This document shows positions 1 through 8,012 of a DNA stretch of 64,000 nucleotides, piece after piece (positions within the stretch are counted from its first letter, which is position 1; each line of letters opens with the position of its first letter). A program made the position numbers and the translations under genes. Origin of the DNA: Bacteroidota bacterium (GTDB lineage Bacteria > Bacteroidota > Bacteroidia > Chitinophagales > Chitinophagaceae); assembly GCA_018268055.1 (NCBI GenBank), contig JAFDXF010000011.1:1-64000 (forward strand), in the 5' to 3' direction. The notes beneath the pieces were generated by a model. The model did no database searches. It was not told the origin of the DNA and saw only the letters and a list, made by a program, of their open reading frames with translations.

Positions 1-1
1 T

Positions 2-448
2 AAAGAAGTAGATAAGTCCTTTAACAAAGTTCTTCCTTACAATCTCATTAAAGACAAGCCGGATAGTTTTTTCATTGTTAAAAGCGGCGAAATACCGAAA
101 GAAGAAGTTGCGAAAAGCCATAATATTAAGGCTTTAATGAAGGATGAACGATTTCTGAAAAATGACACAATTACACCACGACTTAGTTACATGGTTTCTT
201 CGCTTAGAACTTTAAATGGTGATGAGCCTACTTTGTTTAAAGACAGTACATTAAATGCTGACTATTTTTTGTTTTTGCCTTTTGCCAAATGGTTAGGAAA
301 CAGAATTCAGGTAAAAGAACTGAAGCGAATATACAATTCTGCAATGTTCAATATGTTTTCAAGAATTCAAGTAGTGTTTGTAAATACTGATAAACAAGAA
401 TGGTGGGGTAGAGAATGGAATGATAAGATTAATGTGAATTTTTATTAA
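2..448 (+). CDS. C-terminal part of an unrecognised protein (5' end outside window)
   Basis: The frame is open from base 2 to a TAA at 446-448, so this is the last 148 residues of a longer protein. A Met at base 137 lies inside the open frame and is probably not the start. The visible part is mixed-charge with an aromatic C-terminus (WWGREW near the end) and no membrane segment or family signature that I recognise. A strong hairpin follows directly, so the gene ends its transcription unit. Function unknown; certain only as an open frame with normal-looking codon use. Confidence 0.7.
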   Translation, partial: KEVDKSFNKVLPYNLIKDKPDSFFIVKSGEIPKEEVAKSHNIKALMKDERFLKNDTITPRLSYMVSSLRTLNGDEPTLFKDSTLNADYFLFLPFAKWLGNRIQVKELKRIYNSAMFNMFSRIQVVFVNTDKQEWWGREWNDKINVNFY

Positions 449-454
449 GCATTA

Positions 455-494
455 AAAATTTAAACTCCCATCGGACAGTGGGAGTTTAAATTTT
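455..494 (+). terminator. Hairpin terminator after the partial gene
   Basis: A perfect 16-bp inverted repeat (455-470 with 479-494) encloses an 8-nt loop, 6 nt after the stop codon. The outer part of the stem is A/T so the right arm ends in a T run. It is symmetric and could also act on the minus strand, where the gene ending at 543 converges. Confidence 0.8.
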
Positions 495-542
495 CAACCA
501 ATACTAACTCTCTATCAGATAGTCGGAATTATCGTACTCGGA

Positions 543-2957
543 TCAATCATCATCTTTCTCAGTTCTTAAAAATGCTGCTCTTCTTGGTGCAGGCATAGGC
601 ACATTCCCTTTTAATCCGTACCAAAGCACTTTATTAAATTCCATATCCGGTATGGCATCTTCTTTAGCGAAATTAAATTGCTCGCTGCGGCGTTGCCATT
701 CATTCATTGCCGTATTCTTATCATCCAAGTTGATATTGGCAGCTACTGAATAAAATGGAGTATGAAAAGTATTGCTATTAAAACAACGCCACATTGGTTG
801 CGCTGCTGCATCGTATTGGCTCATTGGGTCAAGTCCTAATATCAATTCCATTGTACGCAGCATACTCGATGTAGAGTACGGAGTGTGATCTACAAAGTTT
901 GATTTGACCAAGCCTCCGGCCACATAAGCAGTCGTACGGTGTGCATCCACATGGTCAGCACCGTTTTGCGCATCGTCTTCAATAGCAAAGACTACACTTT
1001 CATTCCATATTTTACTATGACTTAAATATTCAATAAACAAACCCATTGCCCAATCATTATCTGCTACAAATGCATAAGGCGTTGGTTTACCCTTTCTCAT
1101 GCCTTCTGTATGGTCGTTGCAGAATCGTAAACTATTAAAACGTGGCACTGCATCAATGGCCAACAATGAATCAAATTCTTTTACCCATGCACCGAAACGG
1201 GTAGTATCTCTGACTGATAAATCCCATCCGGCAAATGTTTTACTAAAATGATTATTCAGCACTTCAATGCTGGCTGTTTTTGCATTGGTAAATTCGCCAT
1301 AAGTGCGATAGCTGATGTTTTTCTTTTTGCATTGATCCCAGATATAATATTTGTTATTGGCAATACTGCGTAATCCTTCACCATCATAGCCGCCTCCTCG
1401 TCCTCCATAATTGGTAGGCCATGTTTTTTCTAGATAGTCGGTGGCATAAGCGCCCATTGTCCATTCATGTCCGTCTGCACTTACTTCGCCATCACAATAA
1501 AAATTGTCGAGCAAAACAAATTCTCTGGCTATCTTATGTTGATTAGGTGTAATGTGTTCGCCAAATAGGCAAAGCGTAGAATCTCCGTTTCCTTCTTTCA
1601 TATCGCCCAATACTTGATCGTAAGTGCGATTTTCTTTTATGATATAGAAAACATATTTTATGGGTGAAGGATCACCGACTTTCATTGGTATCGGGTTTCC
1701 GGCTTTACCTGCACTTTGTAGTTCAAATTGTTTTTTATAGGGCGAATTATCTCTAACCAATTTCGAATAGCCTGCCAATGTTTTTTCATTGGGAATGTCA
1801 ATGATGCTCATTTCGCCTTTAAATAATCCGGCGATGTATTGCACATCTTTTGGTTTTGTCGTATCGCCTTCGTGGTGCAATACTGCTTGTTTTTTCCCCA
1901 ATGGATTCGGGCCAAATGGATTGGCCATTGAAGTAAAACCTTTACCATTGGCAACAAAAATTTTCTTTCCAATTACTTTTACGTTTGTTGGATACCAACC
2001 GGTCGGAATAAAACCTTTGCTCCTGCTATTGCCCGGATTGCTTACATCAAACAATGCAAGACAGTTGTTGTCTGCATTGGCTATTAAAAGTGTTTTTTCA
2101 TTTTCTGTAAGTGCTATTCCATTTGGTGTACTTCCGGATGGCGATCCGGGATAAATTGCAGCATCAAGCGTTTCAATTACTTTTTTTTGTCTCGTATCTA
2201 TTACCGAAACGGTGTTATCATTTGCATTTGCAACATATAGATATTTCCCATTTTTAGTAAGACAAAGTTCGTTTGGATTATCGCCCACTTTTATTTCATC
2301 TGATATAAAGCCGGTAGTAGTGTTATATATTTTTACACGATCGCAACCCCAACAACTGATGTAGAGATTTTTTTTGTCGGGAGATAAGATGCAAGCATAG
2401 CCTTCACCACCCAAACCAATCGGCTCACTAACAGATTTATCTTTCAAGTCGATAATGTATAATGAATTGTTTTCTTTCGTTACAACATAGAGTTTTTTTG
2501 CAGCATCATCTATCGCTATGCCAACAGGAGAAATTTTTATCGGCCATTTTTTGCCTAATGAGATTGAAGCTACTTCTGACAGTTGTTTATTTTTTAATTC
2601 ATATTGAATGATTTGATTGTCATTTCCTCCGGATGCAAATAAATATTTTTCATCTGCCGAAAATTGTAGTCCATAAAATGATTTAGGAATAATGATTGTT
2701 TGTAACAGTTGATTACTTCCCGCATCAATCAGCTGAATGGATTGTGTACTCTGCCCGTTGTTCGTTACCGCAATATATTTTTTTGAAGGAGATACCGCCA
2801 TGTTTAAAGGCAAGTCGCCCAATGCAATACTTTTTCCCGGAGGTGTCAGGCTCCATCCATTGGGTAAATGTACCCGCTTGGCCTCCAATTCTTGAATGGT
2901 TTGTGCAGCGGCAAAAAGACTGATACATATAGCAAAAGCTGAAAATAATAGTTTCAT
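543..2957 (-). CDS. Exported YVTN beta-propeller / phosphoesterase fusion protein
   Basis: 804 residues. A signal peptide occupies about residues 1-19. Residues 40-400 form a YncE/YVTN-type beta-propeller, with repeats such as YVANANDNTVSVID at 241-254. Residues 433-770 form a phosphoesterase domain of the AcpA/phospholipase C family, with the metal-binding ENRTYDQ at 442-448, DGEVSADGHEWT near 489-500 and EDDAQNGADHVDAHR in the C-terminal third. Family members hydrolyse phosphoesters using divalent metals in the periplasm or outside the cell; the propeller probably binds a partner or surface. The substrate cannot be read from sequence. The gene stands alone, convergent with the partial gene before it. 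ATG start, supported by the signal peptide. Confidence 0.85.
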   Translation of the reverse strand: MKLLFSAFAICISLFAAAQTIQELEAKRVHLPNGWSLTPPGKSIALGDLPLNMAVSPSKKYIAVTNNGQSTQSIQLIDAGSNQLLQTIIIPKSFYGLQFSADEKYLFASGGNDNQIIQYELKNKQLSEVASISLGKKWPIKISPVGIAIDDAAKKLYVVTKENNSLYIIDLKDKSVSEPIGLGGEGYACILSPDKKNLYISCWGCDRVKIYNTTTGFISDEIKVGDNPNELCLTKNGKYLYVANANDNTVSVIDTRQKKVIETLDAAIYPGSPSGSTPNGIALTENEKTLLIANADNNCLALFDVSNPGNSRSKGFIPTGWYPTNVKVIGKKIFVANGKGFTSMANPFGPNPLGKKQAVLHHEGDTTKPKDVQYIAGLFKGEMSIIDIPNEKTLAGYSKLVRDNSPYKKQFELQSAGKAGNPIPMKVGDPSPIKYVFYIIKENRTYDQVLGDMKEGNGDSTLCLFGEHITPNQHKIAREFVLLDNFYCDGEVSADGHEWTMGAYATDYLEKTWPTNYGGRGGGYDGEGLRSIANNKYYIWDQCKKKNISYRTYGEFTNAKTASIEVLNNHFSKTFAGWDLSVRDTTRFGAWVKEFDSLLAIDAVPRFNSLRFCNDHTEGMRKGKPTPYAFVADNDWAMGLFIEYLSHSKIWNESVVFAIEDDAQNGADHVDAHRTTAYVAGGLVKSNFVDHTPYSTSSMLRTMELILGLDPMSQYDAAAQPMWRCFNSNTFHTPFYSVAANINLDDKNTAMNEWQRRSEQFNFAKEDAIPDMEFNKVLWYGLKGNVPMPAPRRAAFLRTEKDDD

Positions 2958-3094
2958 AAACGACTACTTGTTTCATTAAAGTTAGGAACGTTTATATTAT
3001 TGGAATTACTTTAATCTTTTAGACCTTTTTTAAAGTTTAATCATAAGACAATTTATCATTTCAGCCTTGTAACTAAAGTAACATACAAAATTTT

Positions 3095-3126
3095 AAACTC
3101 CTGCTTTTTGGCGGGAGTTTTTGTTT
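3095..3126 (+). terminator. Hairpin terminator with no upstream plus-strand gene
   Basis: A 10-bp stem with one G-U pair (3095-3104 with 3111-3120) is followed by a T-rich tail on the plus strand. The only plus-strand DNA upstream is antisense to the propeller/phosphoesterase gene. It therefore either ends an antisense or short RNA, or shields gatB from read-through. Confidence 0.65.
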
Positions 3127-3184
3127 TTTAACGTTATGTCAATGAGTTTTGTCAAAACAAATCTTTCTGACAAATTTTAAAGGT

Positions 3185-3192
3185 TATTTTTG
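3185..3192 (+). promoter_or_regulatory. Bacteroidota-type -7 box of gatB
   Basis: TATTTTTG matches TAnnTTTG and lies 14 nt before the gatB ATG. No clear -33 TTG is seen at the usual spacing. The expected start point would leave a 5' leader of only about 8 nt. Confidence 0.55.
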
Positions 3193-3206
3193 CCATTTGG
3201 TAATCT

Positions 3207-4655
3207 ATGCAGATAAATAACGGATATGAAACAGTAATTGGCCTTGAAGTGCACGCAAGGTTGGCTACAAAAAGTAAACTCTTTTCGGGGGATGATATTG
3301 GTTTTGGTGCAGAGCCAAATACAAATGTCAGCCCGATTGTTTTAGGTCATCCGGGCACACTACCCAAGATGAATAAAGCAGCAGTTGAATATGCAGTGAA
3401 AATGGGATTGGCATGTCATTGCACTATTAGCAAGCACAATTATTTCGCACGCAAAAATTATTTCTATCCCGATTTGCCCAAAGGCTATCAGATTTCGCAA
3501 CACACTACACCGATTTGCGAAGGTGGTTTTGTACCGATAAAAGTAAATGGTAAAGAACGTAATATCCAACTTACACGCATTCATCTGGAAGAAGATGCCG
3601 GAAGAAGCATACATGATATGGATGTTGAAAATACTTGCATTGATTACAACCGTGCAGGTACACCATTGATTGAAATAGTTACCGAACCCGATTTGCACAG
3701 TGGCGATGAAGCATATACCTATTTAACCGAGATAAGAAAATTAGTCCGCTTTTTAGAAATATGTGATGGCAATATGGAAGAAGGAAGTTTGCGCTGCGAT
3801 GCAAATATTTCTGTTCGAAAAATAGGAGAGAAAAAATTGGGCACAAGAGTAGAAGTGAAAAATCTCAACTCTATCCGAAATGTAAAACGTGCCATTGAAG
3901 CCGAAGCAGCGAGATTAATCAATATCTTAGAAAGCGGAGATACAATTATTCAGCAGACAAGAAGCTATGATGCCAATACGAATACTACATTTGCTATTCG
4001 TGATAAAGAAGATGCAGACGATTATCGTTATTTCCCCGAGCCCGATCTTACTCCGTTTTACTTGAGCGATTCATTTATAGATAAAGTCAAAACTTCCATT
4101 CCGGCATTGCCTGCAGAGCGAGTAAAGAAATATGTTTCAGAAATGAAGCTATCTGAAGCAGATGCAGTTTTACTTACTTCAGAGAAAAGTAATGCAGATT
4201 ATTTTGAAAATCTTACCGGCGTTTGTAAAAATTATAAAGCAGCTGCAAACTGGATGCTTGGGCCTGTGCAGGAATGGATGAATGAGCAAAATAAAGCAAT
4301 AGAAGACTTACCAATCAAGCCCATTACATTAGCAGAGATTATTCAGTTGGTAGAAGACGGGCAATTGAGTTATACGGCAGCTGCCGGCAAATTATTTACT
4401 GCAATGTTGCAACAACCGGATGCTAACCCTGCTGAATTGGCGGCGCAATTGGATTTAATACAGCAATCAAATACTTCAGAAATAGAACCGATTGTTGAAA
4501 AAGTATTGCAAAAATTTTCAGAAAAAGTATTGGAGTACCAAAAAGGAAAAAAAGGTTTGCTTGCTTTATTTACAGGCGAAGTAATGAAACTTTCCAAAGG
4601 CAAAGCAGATCCAAAAGTTGTCAATAATATTTTATTGGAAAAATTAAAAAAATAA
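3207..4655 (+). CDS. gatB: Asp-tRNA(Asn)/Glu-tRNA(Gln) amidotransferase subunit B
   Basis: 482 residues, the normal family length. GatB belongs to the cytoplasmic GatCAB complex that amidates Glu-tRNA(Gln) and Asp-tRNA(Asn) using ammonia produced by GatA. Recognisable blocks are GLEVHARLATKSKLFS at the N-terminus, FYPDLPKGYQISQ and the LRCDANISVR region of the catalytic cradle; the Lys/Leu-rich C-terminal part is the tRNA-binding YqeY-like tail. gatA and gatC are not in the window. A -7 box sits just upstream and a TlpA-like lipoprotein follows after 2 nt, so the two are probably co-transcribed. Confidence 0.96.
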   Translation: MQINNGYETVIGLEVHARLATKSKLFSGDDIGFGAEPNTNVSPIVLGHPGTLPKMNKAAVEYAVKMGLACHCTISKHNYFARKNYFYPDLPKGYQISQHTTPICEGGFVPIKVNGKERNIQLTRIHLEEDAGRSIHDMDVENTCIDYNRAGTPLIEIVTEPDLHSGDEAYTYLTEIRKLVRFLEICDGNMEEGSLRCDANISVRKIGEKKLGTRVEVKNLNSIRNVKRAIEAEAARLINILESGDTIIQQTRSYDANTNTTFAIRDKEDADDYRYFPEPDLTPFYLSDSFIDKVKTSIPALPAERVKKYVSEMKLSEADAVLLTSEKSNADYFENLTGVCKNYKAAANWMLGPVQEWMNEQNKAIEDLPIKPITLAEIIQLVEDGQLSYTAAAGKLFTAMLQQPDANPAELAAQLDLIQQSNTSEIEPIVEKVLQKFSEKVLEYQKGKKGLLALFTGEVMKLSKGKADPKVVNNILLEKLKK

Positions 4656-4657
4656 AT

Positions 4658-5827
4658 ATGATAAAGAAAATTTCCGGTGTTGTTGTTTTATTGGTTGCAA
4701 TGATTTCGTGTAATCAGAAAAAATCGGGTGGCGGTTTTGAAGTCTCCGGTAAGTTGACCAATGCAGAAGGTCATACTGTTTATTTAATAGAAAATTCTAT
4801 GTTCAACAGAGGTAGGGCTATTGCCGACTCGGCACTGATTGGTAAAGACGGTAGTTATAAACTCAAAGCAAGTCCTGATGAAGCTACTGCATACACATTG
4901 CAGATAGCAAGAAGTGGCGGAGATTTTGCAACCGTTTTTAATGATACAAAAAGTATTACGCTGAATGCCACATTTAATTCAAGTGGTTCTTATCAGTCTG
5001 CTGAAAATTATGATGTAAAAGGCTCGCCTGCAAGTCTTGAAGGCAAAGAATTTTTAACGGGTATCACACAGCATTTACAAGATATATATAAGAATGATGT
5101 AGCTCTTGATAGTATGCAAAAAGCTAAAGTGGTAGATAGTCTTTTAAAACCAATGTTGGATAAAAGAGTACAAATGGCGGATGATTTGAAAAATTATGTT
5201 TCGGCGGCAATTAAAAAATCTAATAATCCGGCACTTACTTTTTATGAGTTGGGCAATTATCAGCCAATGGCAGCACAGTTCAATCTGAAAGGACTTCCCA
5301 ATGAAGAAGTGGATACGATTGTGAATGATATGGTGAAGCGCTTCCCCAAACACGAAGGTTGGGCATTTATTAAAAGAAGTATCGCCGCCGAGAATGACAA
5401 GAGTTGGGTAGGTAAAGAAGCACCCGATTTTTCTATGCCGGATGCAAATGGAAAAACAGTTTCTTTAAGTTCTTTTCGCGGAAAATATTTGTTGGTGGAC
5501 TTTTGGGCAAGTTGGTGTCGCCCATGCAGAATGGAAAATCCAAATGTAGTAGCAGCTTATAATAAGTTTAAGGATAAAAATTTTACGATACTTGGTGTGT
5601 CTTTGGATAATGCCGGTGCAAAAGACAAATGGTTAGAAGCAGTTAAGAAAGACAATCTTACTTGGACTCAAGTATCTGAATTAAAAGGTTGGGAAACATC
5701 TGTTGTTGGATTATATCATTTTGAAGGGATACCTTTTAACGTGTTGATTGATCCGCAGGGAAAAGTAATTGCAGAAAGTTTGAGAGGCGCACAATTGGAA
5801 CAAAAGTTGGCTTCCATATTTCAATAA
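4658..5827 (+). CDS. TlpA-like thiol-disulfide lipoprotein with DUF4369 domain
   Basis: 389 residues. The N-terminus ends in a lipobox (VAMISC, Cys19), so this is a predicted periplasm-facing lipoprotein. Residues about 28-130 resemble DUF4369, a Bacteroidota domain found before thioredoxin folds. A helical linker follows, then an AhpC/TSA-type thioredoxin domain from about 250 with active site C287-R-P-C290 inside WASWCRPCRMENP. It probably reduces or exchanges disulfides of envelope proteins; the target is unknown. It begins 2 nt after gatB, a linkage with no obvious functional meaning, and ends at a strong terminator. Confidence 0.9.
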   Translation: MIKKISGVVVLLVAMISCNQKKSGGGFEVSGKLTNAEGHTVYLIENSMFNRGRAIADSALIGKDGSYKLKASPDEATAYTLQIARSGGDFATVFNDTKSITLNATFNSSGSYQSAENYDVKGSPASLEGKEFLTGITQHLQDIYKNDVALDSMQKAKVVDSLLKPMLDKRVQMADDLKNYVSAAIKKSNNPALTFYELGNYQPMAAQFNLKGLPNEEVDTIVNDMVKRFPKHEGWAFIKRSIAAENDKSWVGKEAPDFSMPDANGKTVSLSSFRGKYLLVDFWASWCRPCRMENPNVVAAYNKFKDKNFTILGVSLDNAGAKDKWLEAVKKDNLTWTQVSELKGWETSVVGLYHFEGIPFNVLIDPQGKVIAESLRGAQLEQKLASIFQ

Positions 5828-5846
5828 GATTTCATTTTAATAATTA

Positions 5847-5882
5847 CGCTTGTAGCTTTGATCAAGTTACAAGCGTTTTTTT
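5847..5882 (+). terminator. Intrinsic terminator of the gatB unit
   Basis: An 8-bp stem (5847-5854 with 5868-5875) is followed directly by seven T residues on the plus strand, 19 nt after the lipoprotein stop. Confidence 0.8.
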
Positions 5883-5915
5883 ATGCTGATATTTAGTTTA
5901 TAAATAGAATTGAGT

Positions 5916-6191
5916 ATGACCAAAGAACAATCCATTAAAGAGTTGAGACAAATACCCGGTGTAGGTATATCAATTGCAAACGATTTGTATCAGATCGGTA
6001 TTCAGTGTATTGCTGATTTGAAAACAAAGAACCCTGAAGAACTTTATAATCAATCAAACATATATGCAGGATGCACTCAAGACAGATGCTTACTTTATGT
6101 ATTTAGGTGTGCTGTGTATTATGCAAAGACGCCGTTACAAAAACAACAACCGGATAAATTAAAGTGGTGGAATTGGAAAGATAAAAATTGA
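5916..6191 (+). CDS. Small helix-hairpin-helix protein, Cdd1 / 'pathogenicity locus' family
   Basis: 91 residues from the ATG at 5916; a TTG two codons earlier is a poorer start. The N-terminus contains a helix-hairpin-helix (LRQIPGVGISIANDLYQIGI), followed by YAGCTQDRCLLYVFRCAVYYA, the pattern of the Cdd1 family. The HhH suggests DNA or protein contact, but no biochemical role is established that I can name. It is a single gene between two terminators. Identification rests on the HhH, the DRCxLYVFRCAVYYA block and the size. Confidence 0.75.
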   Translation: MTKEQSIKELRQIPGVGISIANDLYQIGIQCIADLKTKNPEELYNQSNIYAGCTQDRCLLYVFRCAVYYAKTPLQKQQPDKLKWWNWKDKN

Positions 6192-6232
6192 ATACTTTAA
6201 ACACATTCAATCAAGTTTTATTGCTTCATAAA

Positions 6233-6262
6233 AAAACCCGTTCGTGTTTACGAACGGGTTTT
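6233..6262. terminator. Bidirectional terminator
   Basis: A perfect 13-bp inverted repeat (6233-6245 with 6250-6262), A-rich on the left and T-rich on the right, lies between the converging Cdd1-like and SusD genes, so it can serve both strands. Confidence 0.85.
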
Positions 6263-6286
6263 GTAATTATTTATTCTGTAAAAATA

Positions 6287-7993
6287 TTAATTATCCCAGA
6301 ATACTCTTTCTTGTAGGCTTGCTGCTTTTTGACCAGGGCAGTTTGGATTCAAGTCTATTTCAGACTGAGGATAGAACAATACACGAGGTACTCCGGCAGT
6401 ACCATTAATAGCATTTACTGGAATAGAAAGTGCAGGATATCCTGTTCTTCTCCAATCTGACCAAGGCTCGGTACTTACTCCAAAAGAAGCAATGTATTTC
6501 TCTTCAATAACTTTTTGAAGTTGTTGTTGAACTGTACCGCTTAATGTACCGTTTACAGAAAGGTAATCAGCAATTTGTTGTGCAGATACACCTACTTCTT
6601 GCATGCTTGCAGTGATACCTGCTTGGTAAAATGCTTGTGCACTTCCCGGAGCACCATATAATGCAGCTTCTGCACGAATAAAATTATATTCTGCAAAAGT
6701 GATCAATCTTTGAGGTGCTGCACCTGAATATACGAAAGGAGGTACTGCATTTGCAGTAATATTGCCTCTTAAGAAAACGTGAATACGGCTGTAGTTATTA
6801 TTCGGTGCTACCGGAGGGCTTACTGCAGATACTGAAGTAAACTGATTCGGTGCTACTACTATTGTTGCGCCTGAAGCTACACCGGCTCCGGTTACACTAT
6901 TGCTAAGTGTAATCGTTGTGGCAGTAACTGCTGTTGCAGTGGTATTCGGTGGAATATTTGCACCGGCAATTACCATATTGGTAGTAGCTCCTGTTGTAGC
7001 AGCAAATGTGAGTACATTACCTGCAGCAGTAGCAGCAGATGTGCTCATCGTTACAGGTAAAGGAATTCCTTGATAAGGGAATGAAGTAAAATAATATGGT
7101 CTGCGAGGATCACCTTTTCCACTCATCAGATTTACCATATTTGCATCGGCAAATAAATAATTAGGACGGCTTACTTCAAACTGTGATATAGGACTGCGTT
7201 GTGCAGCGATATCATAGAAAGGCATTGAAAAGTTATCTGTATTTGCAGCGATAAATTGTGCGCCACTTCCTACCAATGCCGTAATTTGATTTACACAAAA
7301 AGCAGGATCTTTTTTGCTGTAGTGAATGAATAAACGCAATTTCAATGTGTTGGCTAATTTTATCCACTGAGCTTTCGCCAAAGTGAAGTTGCCACCATTA
7401 GTATAGATTACTGAGTTAGTACCCGGCGTTAATACACTTGATGTTGCATTGAGGTCTGTAACCGCATCTGTCAACATCTGTACCAACTTAGGATAAATAG
7501 TAGCATCATCATCATATTTTGGTTGCGTATTTCCTGTAAGCTTTTGAGCTTCTGTAAAAGGAATTTTGCCCCAAATGTCCACCATCTGACTATATTGATA
7601 TGCAGTAAGAATTTTTGCAATACCGGTATAGTATGGACTTGCTCCACCTTGTTTAATAATTAAATCAAGGTCGTTTAGTGTTGTAGCATTCATACTACTC
7701 CATACGTTATTTTGATCGCTACCAGCGATATTGTATCTGTAATAATCATAAGTCTGATTAGGCTGTGATGCATAACCCGACATTTGTTGCATGATTAACG
7801 TAGTATAACGAAACATATCACTACCACCATCAAAGCCAAGGTTTACCTGAGCCGAGGTTAGCAATTGAGCCAAAGGTGCATTTGAATCAGGAAGACCATC
7901 AGGGTTTCTGTTGATGTCCATCATTTTTTTGCACGAGCTTATAGCAAGTACTCCTGCAAATGCTGTAATTAATTTTATATATCTAAATTTCAT
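6287..7993 (-). CDS. SusD/RagB-family outer-membrane lipoprotein (pair 1) with an inserted beta-rich segment
   Basis: 568 residues. A lipobox (LAISSC, Cys21) predicts surface attachment. The N-terminal helices (TSAQVNLGFDGGSDMFRYTTLIMQQMSG) and the C-terminal FAEYNFIRAEAALYG block match SusD-like lipoproteins, which capture nutrients and cap a SusC barrel. It lies 19 nt downstream of its susC-like partner, the usual order. Unusual is residues 315-382 (bases about 6848-7051): Thr/Ala/Gly-rich, with VTATTITLSNSVTGAG, resembling beta-structured repeats of phage and surface proteins rather than SusD. The substrate is unknown; no glycosidase or protease is nearby. Confidence 0.88.
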   Translation of the reverse strand: MKFRYIKLITAFAGVLAISSCKKMMDINRNPDGLPDSNAPLAQLLTSAQVNLGFDGGSDMFRYTTLIMQQMSGYASQPNQTYDYYRYNIAGSDQNNVWSSMNATTLNDLDLIIKQGGASPYYTGIAKILTAYQYSQMVDIWGKIPFTEAQKLTGNTQPKYDDDATIYPKLVQMLTDAVTDLNATSSVLTPGTNSVIYTNGGNFTLAKAQWIKLANTLKLRLFIHYSKKDPAFCVNQITALVGSGAQFIAANTDNFSMPFYDIAAQRSPISQFEVSRPNYLFADANMVNLMSGKGDPRRPYYFTSFPYQGIPLPVTMSTSAATAAGNVLTFAATTGATTNMVIAGANIPPNTTATAVTATTITLSNSVTGAGVASGATIVVAPNQFTSVSAVSPPVAPNNNYSRIHVFLRGNITANAVPPFVYSGAAPQRLITFAEYNFIRAEAALYGAPGSAQAFYQAGITASMQEVGVSAQQIADYLSVNGTLSGTVQQQLQKVIEEKYIASFGVSTEPWSDWRRTGYPALSIPVNAINGTAGVPRVLFYPQSEIDLNPNCPGQKAASLQERVFWDN

Positions 7994-8012
7994 ATTCTAT
8001 AGTTTTTTTTAA

